Shown here piece after piece: positions 18,533 to 29,085 of a stretch of DNA of 64,000 nucleotides (within the stretch, counting starts at the first letter, position 1; each line of letters opens with the position of its first letter). The notes under the pieces were generated by a model. That model searched no databases. It saw nothing but the letters and a program-made list of their open reading frames with translations, and was not told the DNA's origin. The position numbers and the translations under genes were made by a program. The DNA is from Vreelandella piezotolerans (GTDB lineage Bacteria; Pseudomonadota; Gammaproteobacteria; Pseudomonadales; Halomonadaceae): contig NZ_CP048602.1 of assembly GCF_012427705.1 (NCBI RefSeq), forward strand, positions 2,914,001 through 2,978,000, in the 5' to 3' direction.

Positions 18533-19265
18533 CCAACCAATCCTGCACATCACGACGCGCCGGGTGGCGCGTTAAATCGGTTTGCAGCGGCGTGATCGAC
18601 ACATAGCCTGCATCGACGGCGGCAAAGTCAGTATCCTCTCCGTCATCGGCATTCGCCGCCACAGGCGCGATCCAGTAGCGCGTACGCCCTCGGGGATCTT
18701 TGACGGGCACCGGTTTTTCTGCGGGCCCGCGATAGCCGAGACGCGTGACCTTGACACCCTTGATCGCTTCCCAGGGAACGTCTGGCACGTTCACGTTCAG
18801 CAGCGTGCGCGGCGGCAGCGAGAGCTGGTCGGCCGCGCCGATCAAGCTGGCAGCAAACTTGGCTGCCGTGGCAAAGTGTTGGGTGCCGCATAGCGACATG
18901 GCGATGGCCGTCATGCCGAGATTGCGTCCCTCCATCGCAGCGGCCACCGTGCCCGAGTAAAGCACGTCGTCCCCCAGGTTACTGCCATGATTGATACCCG
19001 AGATGACCAGATCCGGACGCTCGTCCCACACGCCGTTGACGCCCAGATAAACGCAGTCCGCGGGCGTGCCATCGACACTGTAAAAACCGTTCTCTAGCGC
19101 GGTAAGCGACAGCGGACGCGACAGCGTGAGCGAGTTACTTGCGCCGCTACGGTCGCGATCCGGGGCGACCACGCGCAAATGGGCATGGGGCAAAAGCGCC
19201 TCGTAGAGCGCACGTAAGCCAGGAGCATGGACGCCGTCATCGTTGGAAAGCAGCAGTCGCCGCAT
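18519..19265 (-). CDS. surE: 5'/3'-nucleotidase SurE
   Basis: Metal-dependent phosphatase acting on nucleoside 5'- and 3'-monophosphates and short polyphosphates, associated with stationary-phase survival. The 248 residues start [14 protein letters not shown] (metal-binding Asp9-Asp10). They contain [19 protein letters not shown] with the catalytic Asn and Ser, and the usual tetramer-forming C-terminal arm. It precedes pcm in the classic surE-pcm-nlpD-rpoS order. The start ATG 19265 has AGGAGGTT immediately upstream. Confidence 0.96.
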   Translation of the reverse strand: MRRLLLSNDDGVHAPGLRALYEALLPHAHLRVVAPDRDRSGASNSLTLSRPLSLTALENGFYSVDGTPADCVYLGVNGVWDERPDLVISGINHGSNLGDDVLYSGTVAAAMEGRNLGMTAIAMSLCGTQHFATAAKFAASLIGAADQLSLPPRTLLNVNVPDVPWEAIKGVKVTRLGYRGPAEKPVPVKDPRGRTRYWIAPVAANADDGEDTDFAAVDAGYVSITPLQTDLTRHPARRDVQDWLDAFA

Positions 19266-19289
19266 CAGAACCTCCTTTTTACTTCGGCG

Positions 19290-20330
19290 TCAAGCCGTGT
19301 CGGGATGATGAATCAATTCGCCAATCACCGCCGTCGCGAAGCTGCCCCGGGGCAGCGCGAACGAGAGTAGCACGGACTCTTGTTCGAAGGTGGCCTGAGG
19401 CGCGATCAGCCGGGCACGCAGCGCACGCTGTCCACGTTTGACGCCGCTCTGCTCGAGGCCGGCGCACAGTGCGGGATGGCGTGCCGCCAATTGCGCTTCG
19501 TAACGGCCCGCGTCACCGCCTGCCCCGCCGCCCACACCCCACAAAACGCCTGTGGGATGAACATCCAGCGCGGCGGCGCGTGCCACCAAGCGCTCCTCGA
19601 CGTCATCGATGGTAAACACGCTTTGCGTGCCATCGAGCATCAAGGTATCGCCCGCGACGGGCTGGCACCAGTTACCGTCTGCCAGTCGGGCACTGAGCAG
19701 CTCGTTGAACAGAAAGCTGCGCGCGGTCGAAAGCATCATCCCCTGGCGATCATCGCGTTTGCGCCAACCTTTGGCCAGTACGGCAGCGGCGCGCTGCAGA
19801 TTGCGCGCACCAGCGCCAAACCGCTGGTGGCCAAAGTAGTTGGGGACTCCTTGGGCGCAGAGCGCTTCCCAACGCGGCAATAAATCGTTTGGGCGAACCG
19901 CGTCACCACTTAGGCGCAGCGTAAAATGATTCGTGCGGTGCACGCCCCGCTTTAACTTTCGCGGATGACGCGCCATGGCCAGCACCGTGACGCCCGCTGT
20001 GCCGAGCGTGGCAGTTAAGTCCTCAGGCGCTTCGCGACCGGGCAGATGAACGCTCAGCCACTGGCGCGCAACGGCCACGCGATCCTTCATACCGGAGTAG
20101 CCGATATCGCGCGGGGTGACACCGCACAAACGGCCGAGCAGTTTCACCACATCTAACGTGGTTTGGTTACGCTTTTCAAGGCGTAGCCACAGATGCTCGC
20201 CGTGTTCCTCCGGGGTAAAGTCGAGCTGTTCATCGACGATGAAGTCTTCCGGCCGAGCGCGATACTGGCCGGGCGCAGGCACGCCGAATGTTGGCGTCAA
20301 GCTGCGCTGCCAGGTGGGGAGATCAAGCAT
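19290..20330 (-). CDS. truD: tRNA pseudouridine(13) synthase TruD
   Basis: Forms pseudouridine at position 13 of tRNA(Glu) and some mRNAs. The start is ATG 20330, which overlaps the ispF stop (ATGCTTGA), giving 346 residues; the longer frame to 20402 lies wholly inside ispF. The catalytic-Asp motif is present as [15 protein letters not shown] (about residues 72-86), and [11 protein letters not shown] marks the TruD insertion domain. The order ispF-truD-surE is conserved with E. coli. Confidence 0.95.
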   Translation of the reverse strand: MLDLPTWQRSLTPTFGVPAPGQYRARPEDFIVDEQLDFTPEEHGEHLWLRLEKRNQTTLDVVKLLGRLCGVTPRDIGYSGMKDRVAVARQWLSVHLPGREAPEDLTATLGTAGVTVLAMARHPRKLKRGVHRTNHFTLRLSGDAVRPNDLLPRWEALCAQGVPNYFGHQRFGAGARNLQRAAAVLAKGWRKRDDRQGMMLSTARSFLFNELLSARLADGNWCQPVAGDTLMLDGTQSVFTIDDVEERLVARAAALDVHPTGVLWGVGGGAGGDAGRYEAQLAARHPALCAGLEQSGVKRGQRALRARLIAPQATFEQESVLLSFALPRGSFATAVIGELIHHPDTA

Positions 20331-20811
20331 TCGATGCCTCTTGCGCGGCCAGCAGCACCACCGCTTCGGCGGCGATCCCCTCCCCCCGCCCGGTAAAGCC
20401 AAGACGTTCGGTGGTGGTGGCTTTAACGTTGACCTGCCCCAGCGTCACGCCTATTTCCTCGGCAATCGCGACACGCATGGCCTCGATGTGCGGCGCCATT
20501 TTGGGCGCTTGCGCCATGATGGTAGCGTCCAGGTTTACGACGTCGAACCCTTCGTCCCTCACCAGCGCGACCACATGACGAAGTAAGCCGCGACTGTCCG
20601 CGCCTTTCCATGCCGGGTCGGTATCGGGAAAGTGGCGGCCAATATCGCCCAGCGCACAGGCGCCGAGCAGCGCATCGCTGATGGCGTGGAGCAGCACATC
20701 GCCATCGGAGTGGGCAACGAAGCCCTGTTCGAACGGCAGCTTGACGCCACCGATCATCAAATGATCACCCGGCCCAAAGCGGTGTACATCGAAGCCGTGG
20801 CCAATTCGCAT
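20323..20811 (-). CDS. ispF: 2-C-methyl-D-erythritol 2,4-cyclodiphosphate synthase
   Basis: Cyclises CDP-ME-2-phosphate to MEcPP in the non-mevalonate isoprenoid pathway. The 162 residues have the zinc ligands of the family: [10 protein letters not shown] (Asp8, His10) and [12 protein letters not shown] (His about 42). The C-terminal segment is [21 protein letters not shown]. It shares one base with the end of ispD and overlaps truD, so ispD, ispF and truD are coupled. Confidence 0.97.
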   Translation of the reverse strand: MRIGHGFDVHRFGPGDHLMIGGVKLPFEQGFVAHSDGDVLLHAISDALLGACALGDIGRHFPDTDPAWKGADSRGLLRHVVALVRDEGFDVVNLDATIMAQAPKMAPHIEAMRVAIAEEIGVTLGQVNVKATTTERLGFTGRGEGIAAEAVVLLAAQEASNA

Positions 20812-21524
20812 TAGAAACTCCTGTTACTTGAGCTGCGCTGGGCTGCCATGATGGCCGTTGCCAACGCTAAATCGTCAGGGTGGGTGACTTTCATATTATC
20901 GCGCCGCCCACTAACGAGCTGGGGAGCTTCCCCCAACGCCTCGACGGCCGAGGCTTCATCCGTGACCAGGGTGCCCTGCTGCTGGGCCTTGGTCAGCGCG
21001 CGCCTCAGCAGCGCATAGCGAAACCCTTGCGGCGTCAGCGCGTGCCACAGGCCATCACGGGGTTCGGTGGCGTGGCTTAGTTGGTCCCCCTGATCGCGCT
21101 TCATGGTATCTGCTACCGGCATGGCCAGCAGGGCACCACTGGGATGAGACTGGGCCGCCCGATACAAGGCGTGCAGATCGGCGCGGGTGATACAAGGTCG
21201 CGCGACGTCGTGCACCATGACCAAGTCGCTGTCGTTGGCCGCGATGGCCTCCAGTGCGTTCATCACGCTATCCATCCGTTCTATACCGCCGGGCACCTGC
21301 TGCCAGTGAGTGAACGGTACCCAGTCTGGCCGAAACCAGTGATCCTCTGGGTCCAGGCAAAGCACTAAATGCGCCTGAGGGAAGGCATCATGCAGACGTG
21401 CAAGGGTGTGCGCCAAGATGGGTTGGCCTTCCAGGGGAAGGTACTGTTTGGGCTTGTCGGCGCCCATTCGTTTCCCCTGCCCGGCCGCAGGCACAACGAG
21501 CCAAAGCGGCGAGGTCTGCATCAC
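20811..21524 (-). CDS. ispD: 2-C-methyl-D-erythritol 4-phosphate cytidylyltransferase
   Basis: Transfers CMP to MEP in the non-mevalonate isoprenoid pathway. The 237 residues begin with the nucleotidyltransferase loop [21 protein letters not shown]. The conserved [10 protein letters not shown] and the late [14 protein letters not shown] follow. The C-terminus has a short extra polar tail ([12 protein letters not shown]). It overlaps the end of ftsB by four bases. Confidence 0.97.
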   Translation of the reverse strand: MMQTSPLWLVVPAAGQGKRMGADKPKQYLPLEGQPILAHTLARLHDAFPQAHLVLCLDPEDHWFRPDWVPFTHWQQVPGGIERMDSVMNALEAIAANDSDLVMVHDVARPCITRADLHALYRAAQSHPSGALLAMPVADTMKRDQGDQLSHATEPRDGLWHALTPQGFRYALLRRALTKAQQQGTLVTDEASAVEALGEAPQLVSGRRDNMKVTHPDDLALATAIMAAQRSSSNRSF

Positions 21525-21886
21525 TCGCTCTCACCGTCGGCTGGAATGACACCGGGCTGAGCGACTAGCCCGGCATGAATGCCGACCAACTCGTTTTCGA
21601 TGGCCACGCCCGGCACCCAGAAGAACTGCTCGTCGGTGCGCACCATGCCCATGTCGCTGCGGGCGCGTTCCTCGATGGCATCCAACCCGGTTTTCAAATC
21701 GGTGACTTCCGCCGCCAGCCGTGCGTTGCGTTCACGCAGCGGATCATTGGCCGCCTCCTGCAGGGCCACCCGCTGCTCCACCTGCTGCAGATCTTGCCAG
21801 CCGCCGTTGCCCAGCCAAAGTTGGTACTGTAGCAACCCCAACACGGTCAGTAGCAGGCCCACGAGCCATTTGTGCATCCCAGACAT
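21521..21886 (-). CDS. ftsB: Cell division protein FtsB
   Basis: Bitopic inner-membrane divisome protein that pairs with FtsL and FtsQ to control septal peptidoglycan synthesis. The 121 residues have a short cytoplasmic N-terminus, a single transmembrane helix (about 8-26, WLVGLLLTVLGLLQYQLWL) and a periplasmic coiled coil from about 35 to 75. The late YxxxDEQFFWVP segment matches FtsB. It is the first gene of the long leftward run that continues through ispD to rpoS. Confidence 0.94.
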   Translation of the reverse strand: MSGMHKWLVGLLLTVLGLLQYQLWLGNGGWQDLQQVEQRVALQEAANDPLRERNARLAAEVTDLKTGLDAIEERARSDMGMVRTDEQFFWVPGVAIENELVGIHAGLVAQPGVIPADGESE

Positions 21887-21959
21887 CCTTCGTGAAAACG
21901 GAAACGGCGCGCATTATGCCATTAAGGGTAGAGTCCAGCGAGCCGCGACGCGGTAGGCG

Positions 21960-23108
21960 TTACTTAAACGGTAAAGCATCTTCGGCGGCGCGGCGATAGG
22001 CCATGATATGGACACCCTCTTGCTGACAAAACTGCGCCACGCCAGCGGCCAACCCCGGGTGGGCCAAATAGTGCAGCGAACGAACCCGCTGGGGAGCAAA
22101 CCCCCGTACGAGCTTGTGTTCGCCCTGGGTGCCGGGATCGAATAGCGTCATGCCCTTTGCCAAGCACGCGTCGATGCCCTGGTAGTAGCACGCTTCGAAA
22201 TGCAGGCAGTCGGCGACGACCTCACTCTCCCAGTAGCGACCGTAGAGCGTCTTGCCTCCCTGGAAGTAGAGCGCTGCGGCGATGGGACGCCCCGCTAGCC
22301 GCGCCTGCACCAGCATCAGCGCTTCGGGCATCACGTGACGCAAACGTTCGAAGAAGGCGTGATTGAGGTAGGGCGGGCGTCCGCGTTCGTGGTAAGTAAT
22401 GGTGTAGCAGCGGTAAAAATGCGCCATGTCGACATCGCGGATCTCCCCGCCTTCCAAACGGTGCAGGGTAATGCCCTGGTCGGCCACTAAACGCCGCTCA
22501 CGCTTGATCATTTTCCGCCGCTTGGAAGTGAGGCTGGCGAGAAAGCCTTCGAAATCACCGAAACCACGATCTCGCCACTGAAACTGTACGCCTTCCCGAG
22601 CGATCAGATCAGGGCACTGGCGCTGCCACGCCTCGACTTCCGGCTCTTCGGCAAACAGCAGGTGCCAACTCGACAGCGCCAGGGTGTCACACTGCTCCCG
22701 CCAGCCTATCGCCAACTGGGCTCGAACGGCGTCGGCATCGGCGTCTGGCGCGATCAAGGTACGAGGGCCTGGCACTGGCGTGAAAGGTATCGCACTCAGC
22801 GCCTTGGGGTAATAATCGCCGCCGGCGCGCTCCAGCGCGTCGGCCCACCCCCAGTCGAACACGTACTCCCCATAGGAATGGTACTTACGGTACATTGGCA
22901 GCGCACCCACCAGCGCCTCGCCCTGCCAGACACACAGATGACAAGGCTCCCAGCCGGTGGCCGTGCTGACGGAGCCGCTGGCCTCCAGCGCGTGTAAAAA
23001 CCCGTGACGTAAAAAAGGCTGTTCGTCAGACCCGAGCGCATCCCACTGGCTTGCCGCAACGGCCTCGATGGTAGGTAGAATGGAGTAGGAGAGCGGACGA
23101 GAAGGCAT
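21960..23108 (-). CDS. FemAB/GNAT-like protein (COG3146 family)
   Basis: A 382-residue protein of the peptidogalycan-biosynthesis/N-acyltransferase-like family, widespread in proteobacteria and without an established reaction. I use ATG 23108, which has GGGAG five bases upstream; the open frame extends to 23549 but that stretch is unsupported and low in similarity to any family. Features: YRKYHSYGEYVFDWGWADA near residue 85, then SLTSKRRKMIKRERR. The GNAT-like core ends with FDPGTQGEHKLVRGFAP and the family-typical HYLAHPGLAAGV. It is monocistronic and divergent from the aldehyde dehydrogenase. Confidence 0.82.
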   Translation of the reverse strand: MPSRPLSYSILPTIEAVAASQWDALGSDEQPFLRHGFLHALEASGSVSTATGWEPCHLCVWQGEALVGALPMYRKYHSYGEYVFDWGWADALERAGGDYYPKALSAIPFTPVPGPRTLIAPDADADAVRAQLAIGWREQCDTLALSSWHLLFAEEPEVEAWQRQCPDLIAREGVQFQWRDRGFGDFEGFLASLTSKRRKMIKRERRLVADQGITLHRLEGGEIRDVDMAHFYRCYTITYHERGRPPYLNHAFFERLRHVMPEALMLVQARLAGRPIAAALYFQGGKTLYGRYWESEVVADCLHFEACYYQGIDACLAKGMTLFDPGTQGEHKLVRGFAPQRVRSLHYLAHPGLAAGVAQFCQQEGVHIMAYRRAAEDALPFK

Positions 23109-23281
23109 AACATCTCCCTGGCACACTGGCACAGATGGCGTATGCCTTACTGTACCACTCCGGCCGCTGACGCGTGTGAAGCGCCTAGTTTGTAAACAAT
23201 TGTCGATCCTGCTCAAACAGCGTTTCAAGGTCGCCTGGCCCTGCGTATCGTCGGCAGTCAGTATACCCCTAAGGAGAGGCC

Positions 23282-24637
23282 ATGAATCGCGATTTAACGG
23301 ATACGTTACAGGCGCAGCGCGAGGCGGCAGGCCCGGCGCCTTTTCCCACGCTGGGCGTACGGCGCGAGCGCTTGGCGCGCCTCGCCCGCATGACGAAACG
23401 CCATCAGCACGACATCGTGCGAGCCATCCAGCTCGATTTCGGCCAGCGCAGCGAAATCGAAATCCATCTCGCTGAAATTCTTCCCGTCCTTCATGCCGCT
23501 CGCTATGCGCGCCGCCACCTGTGGCACTGGATGCGCCCTCGTCGCGCACGCGTTCCGCTGCGGCTCTGGCCAGCGCGCGCCCGAGTCGCTCCTCAGCCGC
23601 TGGGCGTCGTGGGGGTAATGTCTCCCTGGAACTATCCTTGGAGCCTTAGCATGATGCCCGCCATCGATGCGCTAGCGGCTGGCAACACGGTGATGCTCAA
23701 ACCCAGCGAACACGCGCGGCACACCAGCGCACTGCTCGCCAAGCTGATTCCCCAACACTTCACGCAAGAGGAGTTCTGCGTGATCGAGGGCGGGGCCGAC
23801 GTCGCCAAGACGTTCAGCGCGCTGGCGTTCGACCATCTGGTGTTTACCGGATCGACCCAGATAGGCAGGCAGGTCGCGACGGCTGCCGCCGCCAACCTAA
23901 CACCGGTCACGTTGGAGCTAGGCGGCAAATCACCAGCGCTGGTGGCCAGTGATGCGGACCTCGACAGCGCCGCTGAGGCGATTATCTTCGGTAAAGGTTT
24001 CAACGCAGGACAAACCTGTATCGCGCCGGATTACGTCATCGTTGAGAGCCGCCGCTTGGACGCTCTAACCCACGCCTTGGAACGAGCCATTCGCCGCCAG
24101 CGACCCGATGCCAAAGACGCCACCGGCTACGTCAGCGACGCCCACCACGCACGAATCGAACGGCTGCTCGATGATGCCCGAGCGCGCGGTTGTCGCGTGC
24201 TCGAACACGGACCCCACGCGCCGGCGTTGGTCATCGACCCGCAGCAGAGCTTATCGCTCATGCAAGAGGAGATCTTTGGGCGGGCGCTACCGGTGATCAG
24301 CGTCAAACATATCGATGATGCCATTCGGCTGATCAATGCACGCCCTCGCCCCTTGGCGCTATATGCCTTCACCCACCAGAAGGCGCTGCAGGAGACGCTT
24401 CGCCATCAAACGTGTTCCGGGGCGTTGGTGTTCAATGAGACCCTCCTTCACCACGCCGTACCGACTCTTCCTTTTGGTGGCGTTGGCGAGAGTGGCAGCG
24501 GCGCTTACCACGGCCGCCACGGGTTTGAACGCTTTAGCCATCAACGTAGCGTGTTCTACCAGCCCAAGCGCTCCAATAGCGGCTGGTTAAGACCGCCCTA
24601 TCATCGCTGGCTGCTGCATTTGCTGCGTCTTGGTTAA
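23282..24637 (+). CDS. Aldehyde dehydrogenase, coniferyl-aldehyde dehydrogenase type
   Basis: NAD(P)-dependent aldehyde dehydrogenase of 451 residues, shorter than classic ALDHs and of the membrane-associated ALDH3/coniferyl aldehyde branch. The catalytic cysteine is Cys246 in NAGQTCIAPDYV and the general-base Glu is in VTLELGGKSPALV. The cofactor-binding FTGSTQIGRQV and the branch-typical SPWNYPWSLSMMP are present. The C-terminal YHGRHGFERFSHQRSV segment matches the family. AAGGAGAGGC precedes the ATG. The natural aldehyde is not evident from the neighbours. Confidence 0.9.
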   Translation: MNRDLTDTLQAQREAAGPAPFPTLGVRRERLARLARMTKRHQHDIVRAIQLDFGQRSEIEIHLAEILPVLHAARYARRHLWHWMRPRRARVPLRLWPARARVAPQPLGVVGVMSPWNYPWSLSMMPAIDALAAGNTVMLKPSEHARHTSALLAKLIPQHFTQEEFCVIEGGADVAKTFSALAFDHLVFTGSTQIGRQVATAAAANLTPVTLELGGKSPALVASDADLDSAAEAIIFGKGFNAGQTCIAPDYVIVESRRLDALTHALERAIRRQRPDAKDATGYVSDAHHARIERLLDDARARGCRVLEHGPHAPALVIDPQQSLSLMQEEIFGRALPVISVKHIDDAIRLINARPRPLALYAFTHQKALQETLRHQTCSGALVFNETLLHHAVPTLPFGGVGESGSGAYHGRHGFERFSHQRSVFYQPKRSNSGWLRPPYHRWLLHLLRLG

Positions 24638-24706
24638 AGCTAGGGGATTAATGTCCGATATTTATTTAATACGTTCTTTTCACCCCCCTCACGTCTAGGA
24701 AACGCC

Positions 24707-27319
24707 ATGCAAGCCGCCAAGCGACCGGAGAATGAAACACAGCGCCTGACGGCCTTGCGCGCGTTGAGCATCCTCGATACCCCCGCCGACGACGCCTTCG
24801 AGCGTCTGACACAGCTTGCCCGGGACCTGTTTGACGTGCCGATGGCACTCGTGTCACTGGTCGACGAAGAGCGCCAGTGGTTCAAGTCTCACCCGGGGCT
24901 ACCCATCTGCGAAACCAGCCGAGAGGTCTCTTTTTGTGCCCACGCCATCGCCGCCGATATGCCGCTGGTCATCGAAGATGCCCAGAGCGATCGGCGCTTT
25001 GCCGATAACCCGCTCGTCACCGGAAAACCTCATATCCGCTTCTATGCGGGGCACCCGCTCAGGCCTTCCGATACGCTGGCCGTGGGTACGCTATGTTTGA
25101 TCAGTGATCGGCCACGCGCATTCTCGACGCGGGATAGACAGCTGCTGGCCAGCTTGGCAGGGCAAGTGGACGAACTGTTGCGCCAACATCAAATGCGCCA
25201 CACCCTGTCGCAAACCACGCGACGTTACGAGGCGCTGTTCAACGAGAGTGCCACCGGCATCGTGCGAATCGACCTAGCTGGCAACGTGCTGAGCATCAAC
25301 CCTTTTGCACTCACCATGTTGGGCTATACCAAAGCCGAGGTGCTGGGTCGCAACGTCTCGATGCTGACCCCGGCCGCAATTCGCGCCGAACATGACCAAT
25401 TCATTGCGCGCTTTTTGGCTGGCAGTGCCCCTAATGTCATTGGGCGGGGTCGCGAAGTAGAGGCGTTGCACAAAGAAGGCCACCTCGTTCCCGTTCATCT
25501 AGCGGTCAACGCCATCCATAACGAGCAGAACGACGTGGTGGAATTTCTTGGTATTTTGACCAACCTGAGCGACGTTTACGACGCCAACCACCGCATGCAT
25601 AAAGAGCAGAGCCTGCTGAAAGTGCTGCACCAGGGCATTACCGATTATCAGGCGCTAATGTCCGGCGAGCAGCTCTGGACCTTTCTCATGGAGGCATTGC
25701 GCGAGCTGACTGACAGCGATTACGCGCTGATTGGCGAAGTAATGCCAACGAGCACCACCAATACGCTCAAGATCCACGCCATTACCGATCTCTCTTGGAG
25801 CGATGAGTCGCGCCATTTGATGGAACAGCTGCGCAGTGGGGATATGATGCTGACCAATCCCGACTCGCTGTTGGGCCGTGTGTTTGCCCACGGCGACGTG
25901 GTGATCACCGACGACGTTTATCGTCACGCCAAACGCGGCGGCTTTCCACCGGGCCACCCGCGTATCGATAATTACCTGGGCGCGCCAATTTTCAGTGGCG
26001 ATAAATTGATAGGCATGTTCGCCATTGCCAACAGCCAACAAACGCTGAACCATTCGTTGTTACACTGGCTTCAGCCGTTTACCGATACCTGCGCGCTGCT
26101 GATCAACCTCTATCGACAGATGGCAGAGCGCGAGCAGGTCACCATGGACCTCGCGGCGGCGAGGGACCAAGCCGAACAGGCCAATAGGGCGAAGAGCGAA
26201 TTTCTCTCGTCCATGAGCCACGAGCTACGTACGCCGCTCAATGCCATCATTGGTTTTGCGCAGCTGCTTGGCAAAGGGCGGCGCGAGCCGCTCAGCGACA
26301 AGCAGAAGCGACAGGTAGGGCAAATCCAGAAAAGTGGGCAGCACCTGCTTAGCTTGATCAACGAAGTGCTCGATTTGGCTAAAATCGAGTCCGGCCACAT
26401 GGCGCTCTCCATCGAGCCGATCGCGATAGAGAGCGTGATCGAGGATGCCTGCAGCACGTTAGAAGCCAATATCGAGGCATCAGGGCTAGTGCTTCAGCGC
26501 GAGCCACTCGCGGCGCCTTGGCGGGTCGCCGCGGATTACACCCGCACCAAGCAGGTATTGCTCAACTTACTCTCCAATGCCATCAAATATAATCGCCCCC
26601 AGGGCTCGATCCGGATTGCCGTCGATCAACGGGACAACGACGTGTGCGTTCGCGTCACGGATGCCGGGCATGGTATCGCACCCGAGCGACAGCACGAGCT
26701 CTTCGAACCCTTCAATCGGCTCGATGCCGAGCATGGCACCATCGAGGGGACGGGTATTGGGTTAGCGATCACCCGAGAGTTAGTGGAGCGAATGCAGGGC
26801 CAAATTGGCGTGACGAGTGCACCCGGCCAAGGCGCGACGTTCTGGTTTACCCTCCCCATCACCGAGGCCGATGCGCTTAGCGAGACGCCCTTGCCGATGA
26901 CGCTGGCCAGCGCCGCCCCTGCCCAGCGTCATCACCTACTCTATATCGAAGACAACCCCACCAACCAGCGCTTGATGGAAGATATCATGGAGGACTTTGA
27001 CCAGGTGCGGCTACAGACCGTCACCAGCGCCGAGCTAGGGCTCGATCTCATGCGCTACTCTCCTCCGGATCTGGTGCTGATGGACATTCACCTACCGGGC
27101 ATGAACGGCTATCAGGCGCTGGATGCAATTCAAAAAGATGCCTCGTTACGTCACATTCCAGTGGTGGCCCTCTCGGCCAACGCCATGGAGCGTGACCGAG
27201 CGCACGGCCTAGCGGCAGGGTTTGCCGATTACCTCACGAAGCCGCTCGACATCGATCAGCTCTCGGCGACACTGAGACGCTATGTGTCTACAGACGCCAT
27301 ACCAAGGAAGGCGCCATGA
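24707..27319 (+). CDS. Hybrid sensor histidine kinase (GAF-PAS-GAF-HisKA-HATPase-REC)
   Basis: A soluble 870-residue signalling kinase without predicted membrane helices. Order of domains: a GAF domain (about 25-160, DVPMALVSLVDEERQWFKS), a PAS domain (about 172-290, FNESATGIVRIDLAGNVLSIN), and a second GAF (about 310-465). The HisKA domain has SSMSHELRTPLNAIIGF with phospho-His near residue 504. The HATPase_c domain follows (LLNLLSNAIKYNRP, TGIGLAI). A C-terminal receiver has Asp near 792 in LVLMDIHLPGMNGY. It overlaps the REC-EAL gene by four bases, so the likely phosphorelay partner is the c-di-GMP phosphodiesterase downstream. The stimulus is unknown. Confidence 0.93.
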   Translation: MQAAKRPENETQRLTALRALSILDTPADDAFERLTQLARDLFDVPMALVSLVDEERQWFKSHPGLPICETSREVSFCAHAIAADMPLVIEDAQSDRRFADNPLVTGKPHIRFYAGHPLRPSDTLAVGTLCLISDRPRAFSTRDRQLLASLAGQVDELLRQHQMRHTLSQTTRRYEALFNESATGIVRIDLAGNVLSINPFALTMLGYTKAEVLGRNVSMLTPAAIRAEHDQFIARFLAGSAPNVIGRGREVEALHKEGHLVPVHLAVNAIHNEQNDVVEFLGILTNLSDVYDANHRMHKEQSLLKVLHQGITDYQALMSGEQLWTFLMEALRELTDSDYALIGEVMPTSTTNTLKIHAITDLSWSDESRHLMEQLRSGDMMLTNPDSLLGRVFAHGDVVITDDVYRHAKRGGFPPGHPRIDNYLGAPIFSGDKLIGMFAIANSQQTLNHSLLHWLQPFTDTCALLINLYRQMAEREQVTMDLAAARDQAEQANRAKSEFLSSMSHELRTPLNAIIGFAQLLGKGRREPLSDKQKRQVGQIQKSGQHLLSLINEVLDLAKIESGHMALSIEPIAIESVIEDACSTLEANIEASGLVLQREPLAAPWRVAADYTRTKQVLLNLLSNAIKYNRPQGSIRIAVDQRDNDVCVRVTDAGHGIAPERQHELFEPFNRLDAEHGTIEGTGIGLAITRELVERMQGQIGVTSAPGQGATFWFTLPITEADALSETPLPMTLASAAPAQRHHLLYIEDNPTNQRLMEDIMEDFDQVRLQTVTSAELGLDLMRYSPPDLVLMDIHLPGMNGYQALDAIQKDASLRHIPVVALSANAMERDRAHGLAAGFADYLTKPLDIDQLSATLRRYVSTDAIPRKAP

Positions 27320-29085
27320 CGTTCATGAACAAACACCTGCTGGTAGTGGATGACAACAGCATCAACGTCGAGCTACTGCTAGATCTGCTCGACGATCATG
27401 GATTCGATAACGTGCATGGTCTGAGCGATCCTCGCCAAGTCCTGCAACATTGTCAGCAAGCGATGCCGGATCTCATCTTGCTGGATATCCGTATGCCTCA
27501 TTTAGATGGCTACAGCGTGATGGAGCAACTGCAGGCGACGTTTGCCGAGCATGCGCCGCCAATCATCGTGCTGACCGCACAAATCGATGACGAAACCCGC
27601 CATCGCGCGCTGAGCATGGGTGTAAGGGACTTTCTGACCAAACCCTTCAAACACGATGAAGTGCTTCAGCGGATTCACAACACGTTGAGCGTGGAGCACC
27701 GCTATCGTGTTCGCGACCAGCAGGCCGAGACGCTGGAGGAGATGGTGGCCAAGCGCACCGAGGAGTTGGATCGCCAGTCACGCACCGACCCTATCACCCA
27801 GCTACCCAACCGTCGCGCCTTGACACAACGCTTGGCCGATGCGGCGCAACAGGGCTGTCCCACGGGGTTGTTGTTTATCGCGCTGGATCACCTCGATGAT
27901 GTCGTGCGTTTACATGGCTACGGCATTGCCGACCAGCTCATGGTGCACATTAGCCGCCGGCTCGACGGCCAGTTGGACGTTAGCAGCACACTCGGGCTGT
28001 GGGGCGGCAGCGAGCTGCTGGTGATTACCCCAACGGCCGAGCTGAGCGAGCTGCGTCAGCTCGCTTCACGGCTGCTCGACTGCTTCGAACACGACCAGTC
28101 CCTAGACGACCTGCTACTGCCGCTTAACGCGCGTATTGGTATCAGTTGGTCGCAGGGCCACTTCGACATCGAGCGCTTGGTGCACATGGCCGCCCTGGCA
28201 CTTCCGCAGAGCGGCACACTGCGACTGCAAAGCTACAATGAAGCTCTGGAAAACCAGCAGCGCCACCGACTGCACCTACAGCAGGCCATTCGCGGCGCCA
28301 CACAGCGAGGGGAAATGTCCCTGGCCTTCCAACCCAAGCTGTCACTCGAAACTCAGCGCGTAGTGGGCGCCGAAGCGCTGCTACGCTGGCACCACCCAGA
28401 GCTGGGCCACGTCTCCCCTGGCGACTTCATTCCTCTGGCAGAAGCCAGCGGTGATATCCTCTACATTGGCGAGTGGGTACTCGAGGAAGCCATGCGCTAT
28501 ATTGCCGACTGGCGGGCCAAGGGACTGTTGGACGACGATTTCCATATTGCCGTGAACGTAGCAGCACGTCAGCTAGCGCGTAAGGACTTTGCCGAGAACC
28601 TGCTGGCGCGACTGGCCAATCATGGCATCCCGGCGAGGTTCTTTGCCCTGGAAGTCACCGAATCGGGTCTGCTCAGCGATATGCACAATGCGCGCATCCA
28701 GCTCGCGCAGTTGGCAGAGGTGAACATTGCCGTGGCCATCGATGATTTTGGTACCGGGCACTCGTCACTGGCGTATGTCAAAACGCTGCCCTTCTCGACG
28801 CTGAAAATCGATCGCGCCTTCGTGATGGACCTGGAGGAGGACGCCATCGATCGCCATTTGGCTCTCACCATCACCCAGCTTGCCCATGCCGTGGGCTGCG
28901 ACGTGGTCGCCGAGGGTATCGAAACGGCTGCGCAGGCCGACTACTTACGTTCAATTGGTTGCGAAGCTGCTCAGGGGTATTACTATGCTCGTCCATTGCC
29001 TGCCGATGAGTTCTATCGCTGGTGCAGGGACTGGACACCTTCTTCACACCTAACGCTTGCCACGGAGTCAGTTAATGGCGCATGA
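27316..29085 (+). CDS. Response regulator with degenerate GGDEF and intact EAL domain
   Basis: A 589-residue cyclic-di-GMP effector. The receiver domain (about 7-125) has VVDDNS and [12 protein letters not shown] with the phospho-Asp near 58. A GGDEF-fold domain (about 150-300) starts [14 protein letters not shown], but its active site reads LWGGSELLV in place of GGDEF, so cyclase activity is unlikely. The EAL domain (about 325-575) keeps [36 protein letters not shown] and VVAEGIET, all residues expected of an active phosphodiesterase. It is translationally coupled to the hybrid kinase (ATGA overlap) and overlaps hexR by 11 bases. Confidence 0.92.
   Translation: MTFMNKHLLVVDDNSINVELLLDLLDDHGFDNVHGLSDPRQVLQHCQQAMPDLILLDIRMPHLDGYSVMEQLQATFAEHAPPIIVLTAQIDDETRHRALSMGVRDFLTKPFKHDEVLQRIHNTLSVEHRYRVRDQQAETLEEMVAKRTEELDRQSRTDPITQLPNRRALTQRLADAAQQGCPTGLLFIALDHLDDVVRLHGYGIADQLMVHISRRLDGQLDVSSTLGLWGGSELLVITPTAELSELRQLASRLLDCFEHDQSLDDLLLPLNARIGISWSQGHFDIERLVHMAALALPQSGTLRLQSYNEALENQQRHRLHLQQAIRGATQRGEMSLAFQPKLSLETQRVVGAEALLRWHHPELGHVSPGDFIPLAEASGDILYIGEWVLEEAMRYIADWRAKGLLDDDFHIAVNVAARQLARKDFAENLLARLANHGIPARFFALEVTESGLLSDMHNARIQLAQLAEVNIAVAIDDFGTGHSSLAYVKTLPFSTLKIDRAFVMDLEEDAIDRHLALTITQLAHAVGCDVVAEGIETAAQADYLRSIGCEAAQGYYYARPLPADEFYRWCRDWTPSSHLTLATESVNGA

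Noticed and set aside
23109..23549. N-terminal extension of the FemAB/GNAT-like protein
   Set aside because: The extra 147 codons have no recognisable domain and overlap the start of the aldehyde dehydrogenase; ATG 23108 has a good ribosome-binding site.
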